The notes: generated from the sequence alone by a model not told the origin. A stretch of 64,000 bases of DNA from Charina bottae (GCA_023362775.1 JALMGJ010000004.1:33101429-33165428); one strand, 5' to 3'. Positions 42,596 through 55,387 are shown, counted from the stretch's first letter. Made by a program: numbers and translations.

Positions 42596-42834
42596 AGAGC
42601 TAGTTTGGTGTAATGGTTAAGGCACCAGGTTTCAGACTGGGAGACCAGGAGTTCTAGTCCCGCCTTGGGCACAAAGCCAGCTGGGTGACCTTGAGCCAGT
42701 CACACACACTCAGCCCTAGGAAAAAGGCAATGGCAAACCACTTCGGGAAAACCTTTCCAAGAAAACTGCAGAGACTATTCTAGGCAGTTGCCAGGAGTCA
42801 AAAACTGACTACACACAAACACAAACACACACAC
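42596..42834 (+). mobile_element. Sauria-type SINE, full length
   Basis: A 239-bp element with a perfect 17-bp TSD (AATATGTTTTATTTAAA at 42579-42595 and 42835-42851). It has a tRNA-derived head (AGAGCTAGTTTGGTGTAATG; GAGTTCTAGTCCCGCC), the body GGGTGACCTTGAGCCAGTCA and GGCAATGGCAAACCACTTC, then an ACAAACAC-rich end. Confidence 0.95.
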
Positions 42835-42950
42835 AATATGTTTTATTTAAATATGTTAAAAATCATTGCAGAAATCAAATCACTCCTCAACTGTTGCCAA
42901 CAATGACACATCCAAGAAGTCACTAGGTGTTGAACTCAACTTGAAGAATG

Positions 42951-42952
<2 letters not shown>

Positions 42953-42992
<40 letters not shown>
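42953..42992 (+). repeat. (TTA)n microsatellite
   Basis: About 13 TTA/ATT units. Confidence 0.97.
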
Positions 42993-43736
42993 CAATAAAA
43001 GCCAAGGACAGAGAATTTCCAGTTCAACATGGAGATAAAGTCAGTTGAAAACTTCAATGAAATCAAGTGACTTTAAATCCCATGGCTAATTATTTTCCCT
43101 GAGTACATTTTAATTGAAATCCAGCTCTACCGCTTCAGAGAGACAGGCATATATAACCACATATAACATTAATTTGTAAAAATGTGGTTCTTCCCATTAC
43201 TACCACCTCCACCCACATAAAATCTGTTTCTGCTGGGAATCTGGAGAAAAAACAAGTGCTTGCATGTGCCCCAAACATGCAGCCTTCTCAGAAGTTAAAT
43301 CCTATATAAGCTTGACTTTAGGTAAGAAACAGCAAATGGGTGTGTTTTCCACACCACTAAGTAACAAAAGTATCCATATAGCTCAACAGGTTTGAGCAAG
43401 AGCAGATACTATACAGTATGTAACAAAGCAGGTAATCAGGCATTGTGTTGGGAGGTGACTGCAGAATTCAGTTACTTAATGTTTTGTCAAATACATTAAA
43501 TCTTTAGCAAACTATCTTGCATCTTGAATGGCTTTAGGAGAATCAGATTTAATGTTCATTTTGTCTTCTTGACTGCAAATGAGACCTAGCCCATATTCAG
43601 ACATTATGCTAAATGTATGAGTGAAAAGAGAATTACTCATACCCCGCTCTCATTCTGTACACATCCCAGGCTTTAGTTTATTAGCAAAACTTAGCAAAAC
43701 TCAGTCTTCCCCAATTTGGTATTCTGTATTTGAAGA
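42993..43736. other. Unique DNA, nothing recognised
   Basis: No gene or transposon recognised. Confidence 0.4.
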
Positions 43737-43838
43737 GGGACGTAATGGCTCAGTGGTTAAGACGCCAGGCTTGTTGATCGGAAAGTTGGTGGTTCAAGAG
43801 CCGAGCGCCGCATGACAGAGTGAGCTCCCCCACTACAT
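43737..43838 (+). mobile_element. tRNA-derived SINE head fragment, second family
   Basis: GGACGTAATGGCTCAGTGGT, GGTGGTTCAAGAGCC and AGAGTGAGCTCCCCCACTAC match the 5' third of the family at 35664. The rest is missing. Confidence 0.75.
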
Positions 43839-44637
43839 CTTCATGCCAAATTTAAAGTTTCTTAGATTCAGGTTTGCTTTTTGTACTGAATATGCTTGCT
43901 TATTAATAAAACTACTACAGTTCCTTCACCGTAAAGCATCATCACCATCTACTTCCTGTTTCTACCATAGTCATTTCCTCACTAGCAATATACAGTGTCT
44001 TCTGGAGTCATCCAACTACAGGATCTTTCTGCCAAAATAACTATAATGAGAACAGGCTTGACATCACTTCAGTGATGGCTCAATGATGCTAGTGGAGAAA
44101 TGGCCTCTGTCTCCCTCCATAAAAGCAGGTATGTAAAGTGTTCAACAACCCCAGCAGCTTTTGATCAATCTCTTTCTTCCCAAACTGTCCCCAATCTTTA
44201 TATTGCCAACTTCTTCCAGCTCTGAACTACCTTCATTCCAGTGCACTGGCTGGACAAGAAAAAAAAAGAGAAGCAACAGTCCCCTCTTGCTTGCAATTCA
44301 CTTTTCTGTGAATTGTCAACTATTTTCCCCTTCTCTTTATTTAGCTTATATCTGGCCATCCATGACATTTGCCATTTTATTTTGCAAGTGGCATCTGCAG
44401 TAACTATCAGATCCAGTTGCCAGACATTTTCCAGCCAGTTGGCCAATGTGTCAATTTCTGAGTGCCAAATACTGATTTGTATGTCACATGCCACTCTGAT
44501 TAGCTCACCCATCCTTGGTGCTGACATTTTCCTTGGCCTTATAAGAAGTAACAATCCTGTCTAATAGGAGATTAGAAATTAATTACACATCATTTGCCCC
44601 AATAGAAGAGAATATATATACCTCAAGGTTGAACTGT
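43839..44637. other. Unique DNA, nothing recognised
   Basis: No gene recognised. The open frames on both strands at 44160-44560 overlap and show no domain motif. Confidence 0.4.
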
Positions 44638-44790
44638 GGAGTCCTTGGTGCTCTCTGAGCTTGGTTGTTTGCTTGCAGACATTTCATTACCCAACTAGCT
44701 AACACTCACTAGCACTGATGATGTTACCTAGTTGGTTAATGAAACGTCTGCAAGCAAACAACCAAGCTCAGAGAGCACCAAGGACTCTAC
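44638..44790. mobile_element. Penelope-like inverted-repeat relic (third family)
   Basis: Two arms of about 65 bp (44638-44703 and 44724-44790) are near-perfect inverses, running from GTTAC/GTAAC next to the centre to the outer CCAAGGACTC. The 20-bp centre contains CACTGATGATG, and the right arm continues with GTTACCTAGTT and GAAACGTCTG. This matches the PLE 3' layout of hammerhead-like core plus short tail, in the inverted arrangement seen at 40841. Confidence 0.65.
44715..44745 (+). ncRNA. Hammerhead-ribozyme-like core, PLE family 3
   Basis: CTGATGA, extra T, GTTACC - TAGTT - GGTTAAT, then GAAACG. The stem pairs imperfectly because one base has been gained relative to the other arm (GGGTAAT). 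The same extra base before stem II occurs in the cores at 5596 and 37993. Confidence 0.45.
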
Positions 44791-47077
44791 ATGTCATTTG
44801 TTTTAAGAGACAATATGCAAGTGGATCTTTCTAGCACTCTAATAACTTGCTTTGGTGCCCTTTTCAAAGTGTCGCTGTTTCTGTGGGTTACGGCCACCCA
44901 GCTTTTAATTAAGGGCTAAAACATAGATGCTAGGAAGGAGCCCTTGTTTCATGACTCAACACTTGTGCCACACACTATTTTTATTGTATGCTTGTGCACA
45001 ATAGCTGACTGACAGGCTAGTTCCTTTCCAGGAATGTATCTCCTTTCCCACAGTTTATTCAGATCTACTGATTTGTGAAGCTTACTTTAGCTTTCAAATA
45101 AGTGCTACTTTTCACTGACCAGCTCCAATTCAAGAAATTGTTGTTCCTTATGTAATCCTTATTTAATCAGCTGCAGTTTTCCAAGTCATTCTTTCTCACA
45201 GGTTCTTAAGACTGTGTGCTGTGCTCTATCAAACTCATTACAACATTTTGTGGTTCTGTTTGCGACTTTTCAAACCCATTGTATTATGCGTGATTCTCTC
45301 TCCCTCTCTATGCCTCTTTGAATTAGTTTTATTTAGTACTGTCAAATTCAAACATGTTTACAAAATCCCCTTCCTTTCAGTAGTTAAAGAATGTCACTAA
45401 TAAACAATGTATTATAGGATAAGATTTGTTCTTGATAAAGCTAAATTAAACCTAAACAACTTTGAGTAGGAATTTTATTTGTGAATGACACTGGAATAAC
45501 ACTTCTCTAACCTGGAACCTTCCAGTTTGTTGAAACTGGAAAATTGGGTTCCAATAGCTGGGAATTTTGGTAGTCCAAATGCATCTGGAATTCCAGATTG
45601 GCAAAGATTGTTCTAACCCTATGCAGACCTGAGGATGATGAAGTTTGTCACTCTATCTAACTGACAAGAAATGCAAGAAGGGGAATTTAGGGAAACATCT
45701 AATATCAATCATGGCAAAAGCACTCTAAATGAATTTGGATGTGCATCTACCATTCATTCAGTTTGGCAGCATGCCTTACAGGAGTGATAGGAAAATGGTG
45801 GCAGCCCAAATGTCCCTGAATTTCAGCTTCCATCAAACCACTGTTATCCAGGTTGGAGGACATTGATGGAAATTTTATTAGGAAGATCATAAGTTCCCCA
45901 CACCTGCCTGCCTTTAGAACTATCTCAGTAGACTGTAAAAGACACCATATGTAAAAAAAGAGTGACATAAAAACTATGAATAATTATATACAAAGGAAAT
46001 TATACAGCTATAGATTATACAATTATGCCCTAGCAGTATTATTATACTTAACTCTTTCAACCATCTAGCTAAGATGGAAGTATGTAGGAAAAAAAGTGCT
46101 TGGGCTATTGTTCTGAGACACAGACAAGGACAAACCAATTGGCTCAACATCTGGGTGCTTTATTATGCCCTTTGAACCTCTGCAGACCTAGCAGACCCCC
46201 TTCCTGACTCTTCTGAAATGTTTTGCAGTGGTTTATGTACCTCAAAGCTTCATCTGAATTCCAGCATCATCTGGGAAAGGTGAAATATGGAATTTATTAC
46301 TCTATGACATAAATCATGAGATGTCATAAATCTTAAGTCTCCACAAGTGAGCTTTGACAGTAATCCATAAATAAAATGGACTATATTTCATGTTCTTGGC
46401 TTAAGTCATTGTGTATTTTATTTTCCCTTAAGGAAAATAATGGAGTTGTAACATTAACAAGAATTGATCCCTGTGTTTCCAACCTATTAGTTGTATATGA
46501 TTCCTCCACTACCGTTAATGAGTTCACTATGTTCCCTGTACTAACAGAACTATAATATTTTAACATCTCACCACAGAGTCCTAGTTACCTTGGACATTTC
46601 CATTTGCTTTCCCTTGTTTCCTTAGCATCCCAGGCTTCCTTCCACCAATTTTATGGTCATGTAGCTAATCTCTCCCTGCAGGGCCTGTTCATTCTTTCGG
46701 TTTATTCATTGTTCAGCAGGACACAGTTACAGCAAAGCAGGCTCATATTTAGGGCAACACACTTGCAGCACTGGGTTTCAAGTAATTGGTGCATGGAGCT
46801 GACATTGAAAGCATCCAAGGCTTAGCTTGGAATTAGGATTTAGAGGTCCGCTTCCTTCAGATGAACAGTTAATATTGTGCATCTATCACCAAAATGGCCA
46901 AAGCCCCTTAGAAAAAGGTTGATGCTTTAAAAACAAAAGCCCTTCTCTTCAGCTTGCTTTCTGGATTTGGATTGTTGGATTTCAAACTTAGTTTGTTTTC
47001 CTTCTGTCCATTTAATTGCATCCAAACACCCAGTGCTTTTATCAATGTATTTGTTTGTTGATAAAACATAGCATCGG

Positions 47078-47117
<40 letters not shown>

Positions 47118-49445
47118 GTGTGATCATGTCTATTCATGCAGCTTTTTATCATAAGGAGACAAGATTGGGGAAACAACCCCCCAGAATTACATTGTTCTTG
47201 GTTCAGGAGGGATAAAAAGCAGAACAATACTTCGGTATATGAAAAGGCATATGTTCAGTGTGCCTTCTTGGCTCCAATTAAGCCACCAATTTAATTTGAC
47301 AACCCAGCCTAACAGAAAATATGGCAGTGGTTTATACATTTACAAAAGGGGCTTGTATGAATATGTTGCATACACCTCCCTGCCTAATAAGAAGAGTAAG
47401 GTTTCAACTAACCATCCCTGTCCTCCTCCAGAACATCGTAATTTGTAAGAGGCTCAAGGAGGCCTAGCTGCAGAATACCTCCTCCGCTCAAGTTTTTTGT
47501 AGAGGGTGTTTAGTTTAAACTGCATAGCTTTGGATTCATTCAAGCATGTTGATGTCTTTATCTTGTTTCTCAGACGTGTCTTTTGGCTCCAGCTCTTAAC
47601 CACCAGAATTCACCTTTACAGGGAATAATTATTAACTTGAAATTGCTAGGAGTTGGGAATCAAAAAGCCGAGGAGTGAAGACTGTAGCACAACAATAATA
47701 TTTAAAAAAGAATTATTTCTTCACTCAACAAAACCTATAGCATAGATTCCATCAAATCAACCTGGATGTACTGATGGCAACTATTTCACATACCTATTGA
47801 ATCCTCATACTTCTAAATTTTGAGCAAAGAACATCATAACCTGCTTGCAAGTGTCCAGCTGGCCAATGCTAGAAATAAGGTACTGCCTTAGATTAATTAG
47901 CTTAGATAGATGATTGCCTTAATCGTCAAGACAATTCACAAGCCCCTCTGGTTTCATTGCATCGACTCATAGTATGATTAAATCTGGACACAACCCAGTG
48001 TGTATGATCATCAGACCAAAATACTGAGATTATTTTCCTGTTCTTGAACTATGCAGACTAACAACTGAGCACCAATTCTAGTTTTCCTACACTGTTTATT
48101 AGTGCCCATCATGAGCATGTGCAGTAAAGGTAACAAGGAAACCCATGATAGAAAGGGATATGTTGGAGCATCAGTGAAGTTTTATTTCTTCCCCTTCTTC
48201 TATATATACTGTATCCTACTTAACATGTTTCTGTCAGTCTCAGCCTTAAATCCAGTTTGTCTCTGTTCACAGTTGCCCGGTGGAACATATATCTTCTTGT
48301 TGCGTAAAGCATAGCTAAAATAGGGGGTTAATAGTTCTGCCTATTCTTTGTTTCATTGTGTCTTTCTGCTGTCTTCATTGAGCAGTTTACAGTATATGCT
48401 GGAATATTTCTCCTCATTCTATTCTGAACATATCTAAATAATAGTATGTGTTGTTCTTAACATAATTTTGCTGTTGTTAGCACCATTCTGACCTTTAGTT
48501 TTCCTGATACATCTCTATTGTTTCAGACTAGCTGTATGAACTCTTCCTTAGTGGCATGAATTATTCCACCTTCTAAATTTGTGTTTCCCCCCCGAAAACT
48601 TCACTAAGCTTGAAAGTGTCTCCAGCTACTTTCTGGATTTCACCCAATGATACCAGACAACTATTGGCCTTTCCTTCTGCTTTCCCAAGAACTCTCAACA
48701 CAGAACCAGGAATATCATTAGGGAGAGCCAATGACATAACTGAGTTTCTAAGCAGAGGTTCCCCAAATACAGTAAAACTGGCTCATGACATTTTTGAATG
48801 ATAATGCATAATTCAAACATCTCCCCCACCCATCTCCTCAGACAATTAGATTGACGGTAGAGTATAAAATTACCTGATTATATAACCTCTAACAAAAGGT
48901 TTATTTTCCCTTTAAAAATGCTTCTTTAACTTTTTTTGAGGGGACTGGTATGTCATGAGGGTCTACCAAAAGAATAATGATGCATCTTCCCATTTAGATC
49001 ACATTTGAGTCAGTTCTAAAATATCTTGGTTGGTTGCCTGTTTCCTTCTAAGACTAAGGTGCTTCTCTTTCCTTTAAATCCCTGAATACCTTTGGACCCA
49101 AGGACATGGCAAAATTCCTTCTGTTACCTAGCCTGCACGTTAAGCTCAAAGAAATGTTTTAAAAACTTCTACTTCAGAGCACTTCAGCTCAATGGTCCCT
49201 TAGTTCAGTAAATCCCACTGTCTGTATCAGAATGGACCACCCTTTATTATATGAGCAAAATCTTTCCATCTTTTGTAGCTATGTAACTTCAATTTCTTTG
49301 TCACAGTTCTCCAGGAACATATGGTTTGCATCCAGAATTAGTAATATTTAGAGCTGGTGTCCACTGAAATTCCACTGATTTCAATAAATCTATGCTAAAT
49401 ATGACAAGATTGGCCACCAGCCATAGTTCTGGAACTTTTCACTCA
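44791..49445. other. Long stretch of unique DNA
   Basis: 4.6 kb without a recognisable gene, RNA or transposon, apart from an (AAT)n run at 47075-47117. This is the longest repeat-poor part of the window. If conserved host sequence exists here, it is non-coding or too short to recognise by reading. Confidence 0.5.
47075..47117 (+). repeat. (AAT)n microsatellite
   Basis: About 14 AAT/ATA units. Confidence 0.97.
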
Positions 49446-49449
49446 AAAA

Positions 49450-49460
49450 GATAGATAGAT

Positions 49461-49507
<47 letters not shown>

Positions 49508-49518
49508 GATAGATAGAT
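49450..49518 (+). repeat. (GATA)n microsatellite
   Basis: GATA units with two TGAT interruptions, followed by (TTAA/ATTA) repeats to about 49558. Confidence 0.95.
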
Positions 49519-49539
49519 TTATTTAGTTATTAATTAATT

Positions 49540-51296
49540 AATTAATTAATTAATTAATTGGATTTATCCCCACCCATCTCTACCATGGTAGACTCTGGGC
49601 AGTTTACAATCACAATATAAAACTTAAAAGCCTATACATTTAAAAACTACTATAAAAATAAAAAATAAAAATCCAAAAGATGGTATGTTCTTAAAAGGAG
49701 GATACTACTAAGCTAACCACCCCCAGGAGGAACTATTATTTCCTTCGTTCCAGACAAGGTGGCAGAACCAGGTCTTTAAAGACTTCCTGAAGGCCAGGAG
49801 CGAGGGTGCCCATCTCGACTCAGGAGGCAAGATATTCCACAGGGCGGGTGCTATCGTAGAGAAGGCACGCCTCCTGGACCCCGCTAGATGGAATTCTTTT
49901 AGTGATGGGATCCGAAGCATGCCCTCCCTGCATGACCGGGTGGGGTGGGTAGATGTGATCGGGACGAGACGGTCCCTCAGAAACCCTGGTCCCGTGCCAT
50001 GTAGGGCTTTAAAGGTGATAACCAACTCCTTGAATTGGATTCGGAGTAGCGGTGTTACATGTGCTGATCTTATAGCACCCAGAACTACCCGTGCAGCCGC
50101 ATTCTGGACCAGCTGAAGTTTCCGGATACTCTTCAAGGGTAGCCCCATGTAGAGCGCGTTGCAGTAATCTATATGGGAGATGACAAGGGCATGAGTGACT
50201 GTTCAGAGGGCCTCCTGATCCAGGAAGGGGCGCAACTGGCTCACGACCCGAAGCTGTGCAAAGGCCCTCCTAGCCACGACTGCCACCTGCTCCTCGAGCA
50301 GGAGTTGTGAGTCCAGGAGGACCCCCAAGTTTCGCACTGAAGCTGAATGGGGCAGTGCCACCCCATCCAGAGTTAAACATGACAACTTCCTGGAAATCGA
50401 GAGGCCATCAATCCACAGCCACTCCATCTTACCAGGGTTCAGCTGAAGCCTGTTGTGCCCCATCCAGGCCCTTACAGCCTCCAGACACTGAGAAAGGGTG
50501 TTGACTGCAACATTTACTTCACCCGGGCAGAGATGTACAACTGGGTATCATCAGCGTACTGGTGATACCTCATCCCGTGGTGACGGATGATCTTGCCCAG
50601 TGGCTGCATGTAGATGTTAAATAGGAGAGGAGAGAGAACTGAACCCTGCGGCACCCCACACAATAGGGGCCGAGGGACAGATCTCTCCTCTCCTATTACC
50701 ACTGATTGGGAACTGTCCTGGAGGAAGGAGGCGAACCAGCGTAAAACAATGCCGCCCACCCCCAACTCCCTGAGCCGCCCCAAAAGGATACTGTGGTCGA
50801 CGGTATCGAAAGCTGTTGAGAGATCCAAGAGAGCGAGAATGGATGCACTCCCTCCATCTTGCTACCGCCAAAGATCATCCATAAGCATGACCAATGCAGT
50901 CTCTGTCCCATATCCCGGCCTGAAACCTGACTGAAAGGGGTCTAGATAATCTGTTTCATCCAGAATCCTCTGGAGTTGCAGCGCCACCACCTTCTCAACC
51001 ACCTTTCCCAAAAGGGAAGGTGGGAGACAGGACGAAAGTTGTTTAAAACAGTAGGGTCCAGGGAAGGCTTCTTGAGGAGGGGGTGCACCAACGCCTTCTT
51101 AAAGACTGCCGGAAACACCCCCTCCCCCAAAGATGTATTAATCATCGCCTGGACCCAACCACATGTGACCTCCTGGGCTGACTTTACCAGCCAGGAGGGA
51201 CACAGGTCTAGATGGCAGGTGGTGGCGTTTACAATCCGGAGGATTCTATCTACTTCATCAGCCCCAACAGGATCAAACTGTTCCCAGATAACAGGG
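49540..51296 (-). pseudogene. L2-clade LINE, antisense, 5'-truncated, RT largely legible
   Basis: Read on the minus strand: LLKKPSLDPTVLNNFRPVS near 51080; FRPGYGTETAL region near 50920; LLDLSTAFDTVDHSILLGRL near 50810 (motif A); CGVPQGSVLSPLLFNIYMQ near 50640 (motif B); YHQYADDTQLY near 50550 (catalytic YADD); LGVLLDSQLLLEEQVAVVARRAFAQLR near 50300; then LKSIRKLQLVQNAAARVVLG and the C-terminal domain ending near 49740, and the 3' tail to 49540. About three frame changes and a stop break it. No endonuclease domain remains. It is the best L2 copy in the window; poorer relatives lie at 19870 and 53275. Confidence 0.92.
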
Positions 51297-51440
<144 letters not shown>

Positions 51441-51489
51441 ATCTAAATCAAGAAGTACAGTACATGGTTGTTATTAAAAATAATTTTAT

Positions 51490-52724
51490 CTCTTGATTTT
51501 ATTTTACATCCCCCTTGACAAAATTCTAGTATCTCATGATAAGTTAGCCATTTCTGCTTGCCTATTATTTCTTGTCTATAAAATGTGTTTTATAGGTGTT
51601 TTCGGGCACAACCAGGATTTGTATCTATTTCATATTCTCAATATGGCATGTCTAACATAATGATTTTTAAAATCCACATTAACCTTGACTTTGTCGTACC
51701 ACAAATATCCATGCCACCCAAATATCAGGTTGTGTCTTCCTAACTCCAAGAGCCTTCTATTTCTCAGTAGCACTTACTTCTTTCATCCAAACCAAACAGC
51801 AAGCTGCAAAATACAATGTCAAATCAGGTAGACCCAATCCTCCTCTTTCCTTTGCATCATGTAACACCTTGTATTTAACTCGTGGTTTTTTTCCTCTGCC
51901 ACACAAATGTAGATGTATCCTTCTGCCACTGTTTAAATAGTTTATCAGTTGTCACAACAGGTATTGTTTGAAACAAAATCATTCTACGTAAAACATTCAT
52001 TTTTATCACAGAAATTCTTCCCAGCAATGACATTTGTAGTTTCTCCTATCTTAACATGTCTTTTTAAACTTCATTCTGTATCTTAACATAGTTATTTTGA
52101 AATAATATACATTCCATGTTTGTCATATTGATACCCAGATATTTTACCTTCTTCTCAATCTTAAAACCCCTTTTATTCATCAATTCTATTTGATCTTCTA
52201 TTTTCATATTTTTGTTAACATCTTTGTCTTCTGTTTATTAATCTTGAAACCTGCCAATGCACCAAATTCTTTTAATTTGCCCATTAATGTTTCAATTCCC
52301 TTTAAACCATAGCTTTCCAAACTGTGTGTCGCAACACTTTAGTGTGTCGCAACACACAGCTTAGTGTGTCGCAAAGTGGCTGCGGGGCCGTGCACGGTGG
52401 CGGCGCAGGGGCACGTGCGGCGGCGGCGTCAGCGACGACAGCAGCGGCGCGTCATCAGTGCTTCCGTGTTTTAGCGAGGCCGCAGCCACCACCGTGAATG
52501 CCACTGCCGTGCGCCACCGCCACTGTGCACGCCCCCACCCCCGTGCGTGCTGCCGCCGCCGCTGCCATTGGTGTGTCACCAACGGTGGCAGTTTGGAAAG
52601 CACTGCTTTAAAGGATCTTCCAAAACCAACACCAAGTAATCTGTAAAAGCCCTTAACTTATAAATTTCTTTTTTAATCTTTACTCCCACCATCCTCTCAT
52701 CTTTTCTTACATATTTAATCAAGA
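51490..52724 (-). pseudogene. L1 ORF2 fragment, inverted 5' segment
   Basis: On the minus strand this encodes the middle of L1 ORF2, decayed: VRKDERMVGVKIKKEIYKLRAF near 52700; LAGFKINKQKTKM near 52255; ISVIKMNVLRRMILFQTIPVV near 51990; then KWLTYHEILEF and IKSRDK at about 51495. A hAT MITE interrupts it at 52308-52605. It is the inverted half of the L1 whose sense half starts at 52720. Confidence 0.88.
52308..52605. mobile_element. GC-rich hAT MITE, copy C
   Basis: Ends CATAGCTTTCCAAA and the inverse of CAGTGCTTTCCAAA. The 8-bp TSD is CTTTAAAC / CTTTAAAG (52300-52307 and 52606-52613, one mismatch). The interior is rich in CGG, with GTGTGTCGCAACAC repeats near the left end. It sits inside the inverted L1 segment. 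Confidence 0.92.
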
Positions 52725-53274
52725 GAAGAACTGGTGGCAGAGGGATATAGCTGTCAATGGTTTTCTTATTTACTATTATTAGAAAGATTTAAACTAGACA
52801 AAAGAGATTATGGTTTTGAACATTGTAGGACTGAGTTTGAAATAGAATTGTGTACAAATGATGAAAATGTAATTGCTAAAATGCATAAAGTTTTATTGAA
52901 ATTTGAAACAGAAGAAGAACAAGTGAAAGAATGTATGATAAAGTGGGCTAAAATTTATTGGTTATAATATGCAGATGGAACAGTGAGAAAATATGTGATT
53001 GAAAGGATTGAAATTTACACTGTTATGTTCTTAAAGAGATTTTTTATAAAATGATGTACTTTTGGTATATGTTACCAGAGAAATTGTCTAGGCACTTCAA
53101 ATTTACGTTGGATATGAGAACAACAAGATGGAATTGAAAACAAGAATTGAGACCAGAGGTTTTTCTTTTGGGATTGATGGACAAATAGTTGGGAAAAAGT
53201 CATGGAAGTTTGTTTTTGTATATAATAACTGCAGTGAGATTATGGACAAAAAGGAAAGATTTGGCATTACACAA

Positions 53275-53890
53275 TGTGATTCGGGAGTCCCTTCAAACGG
53301 TCACTCATGCCCTAGTCACCTCCCATATAGACTACTGTAATGCGCACTACATGGGGCTACCCTTGAAGAGTATCCAGAAGCTACAGCTGGTCTAGAATGT
53401 GGCCACGCGAGCAGTCTTAGGAGCCCCAAGGAGGGAACATATAACACCATTGCTGTGTGAGCTGCATTGGGTGCCAGTCTGCTTCCAGGTCCAATTCAAG
53501 GTGTTGGTTATCACCTTTAAAGCCCTACATGGCATGGGTCCAGGTTACCTGAGGAACCACCTCACCCCCGTTACATCGACCCATCCCACTCGGTCAGGCA
53601 GAGAAGGCATGTTATGGACCCTGTCCATGATGGATTGCTGATTGGCAGGGTCCAGGAGGAGGGCCTTCTTTGCTGTGGCACCCGCCCTTTGGAACAACTT
53701 ACCATGCCAAGAATAACATCTTATGCCCATCTTGGATTTTTATATTTTATATTTTTAGACTTGTAGCTGTTTTTATGTGTATTTATATAGATATATATTG
53801 AGTATATATTGTAGTGTTTTTAAAGATTGCTATTTTATTGTTTGTAAGCCGCCCAGAGTCATTCTGTACAAGATGGGCAGCAGAGAAATT
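53275..53890 (+). pseudogene. L2 3' fragment inserted in L1
   Basis: Encodes the L2 C-terminal region (THALVTSHIDYCNAHYMGLPL, KSIQKLQLV, then LHWVPVCFQVQFKVLVITFKALH, HPTRSGREGML) with a stop and frame changes. It ends in the L2 tail GTAAGCCGCCCAGAGTCATT. A possible CACAATG TSD marks the borders (near 53270 and 53960). Confidence 0.88.
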
Positions 53891-53891
53891 T

Positions 53892-53951
<60 letters not shown>
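53891..53951 (+). repeat. (GATA)n microsatellite
   Basis: About 15 GATA units, extending the 3' tail of the L2 fragment. Confidence 0.97.
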
Positions 53952-53952
<1 letters not shown>

Positions 53953-54400
53953 CCAACCCACAATGGAAGTGAAAATGATGGAACTTTCTGAGATGGCTAA
54001 ATTGACTTCTTTGATCAGAGAAAAGACAAAATATATATTTATTGCTGCCTGGAACCCCCTTATGGACTTTTTGCATAAAACAGAAAAAAATGAACTTATG
54101 ATTTGTGGTTTTTGATGATTAGACAGGATAGATTATAGAAGGAAGAGAGTTATGTAAGAGGTAAATATATAATCGTAGTTAAATCTGCTGTAAAGAAGAT
54201 TGGAAACCACTTCTTTGTATCTTTTTTATTTCTTTTCTATTTTTCTTTTCTTTCTTTCTTTCTTGCACTTTTAGCTTTTTCTTTTATTTATTTCATTTCC
54301 TTTTCTTTTTCTTAGTTTATATTAGTTTGTATTAGTTTTTATCATTCTTTTTAATTTTTTTAATAAAATAATATAGAAAAGAAGTAAAAAACAATTTTAT

Positions 54401-54864
54401 TTGGGAATGCATCCCCTGGTTTCATATACCTTTTGTGAATAAACAGTACAAAATAAAAACATAACCAGCAACACCATAATTTCCAGATTTACATATAGGA
54501 TGAAAAAAAATTTTTTTTCTTAGTATCGGGGGGAAAAAAAGATTGAAGTTGCTGAACTTGATGTACTTTCTCTTTCACCTCATTAGTTTCACTTATTCAA
54601 AATATATACAAATTTATGAAGCAAAGCTATTACATTCATCAAAATAATAATTTAAAAGACAGTTTTAATGGAGACTAACAATCCCTTTGGCCTTCTTTGG
54701 GCAAAGTTAATAGCATAACCTAACTTTATGATTAACAGGATCATTAATCTTCAACTGTGGGGATATGGCATTGGGTGATTCCAGGCTGAGAAGACTGAAG
54801 ATGAAGTGGCTATCTGATTGAGATCATTTTATAAATACTTACTATACAGGGCATTTGTGGGCTG
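54401..54864. other. Unique DNA, nothing recognised
   Basis: No gene or transposon recognised between the L1 end and the next SINE. Confidence 0.4.
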
Positions 54865-54876
54865 TGATATGTATAA

Positions 54877-55207
54877 AAGGTAAAGGTTCCCCCCGCACAT
54901 TTGTGCAGTCTTGTCCGACTCTAGGGGCCGGTGCTCATCTCCGTTTGTTAGCCAAAGAGCCAGCGTTGTCCGAAGACGCTTCCACGGTCATGTGGCCGCA
55001 TGACATGCGCGGAACGCTGTTGCCTACCCACCGAAGTGGTATCTATTCATCTACTTGCATTTGCATGCTTTCAAATTGCTAGGTTGGCAAGAGCTGGAGC
55101 TAGTGCGGGAGCTCACTCCGTACGCAGGGCTAGGGATTCGAACCTCCGAACTTGCAATCTTCTGATCGACAAGCCTGGCGTCTTACCCGCTGAGCCACCA
55201 CGCCCCT
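54877..55207 (-). mobile_element. tRNA-derived SINE, second family, full length
   Basis: Flanked by a perfect 12-bp TSD (TGATATGTATAA at 54865-54876 and 55208-55219). The minus strand starts GGGGCGTGGTGGCTCAGCGG and ends ..GTGCGGGGGGAACCTTTACC. Confidence 0.95.
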
Positions 55208-55219
55208 TGATATGTATAA

Positions 55220-55343
55220 CCTATATGTATATATGTGATATATGTATATATATATACATATATACATATATACATATATACATATATACATATATACATA
55301 TATACATATATACATATATACACATGTATATACATGTATATAC

Positions 55344-55387
<44 letters not shown>

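Larger units (their letters stand above)
52720..54390 (+). pseudogene. L1 ORF2 C-terminal segment and 3' UTR, sense half
   Basis: Begins at the codons for SREEL, directly after the point where the inverted half ends (SRDK). It continues EGYSCQWFSYLLLLERFKLDKRDYGF, VKECMIKWAKI, FYWYMLPEKLS-type sequence to about 53270. After the L2 insert it resumes as VKMMELSEMAKLT.. FMDFLHKTEKNELMICGF near 53960-54115, then a T-rich 3' UTR ending near TTTTTTAATAAAATAATATAG. A possible 8-bp TSD (AATTTTAT at 51482-51489 and 54393-54400) frames both halves. Confidence 0.88.
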
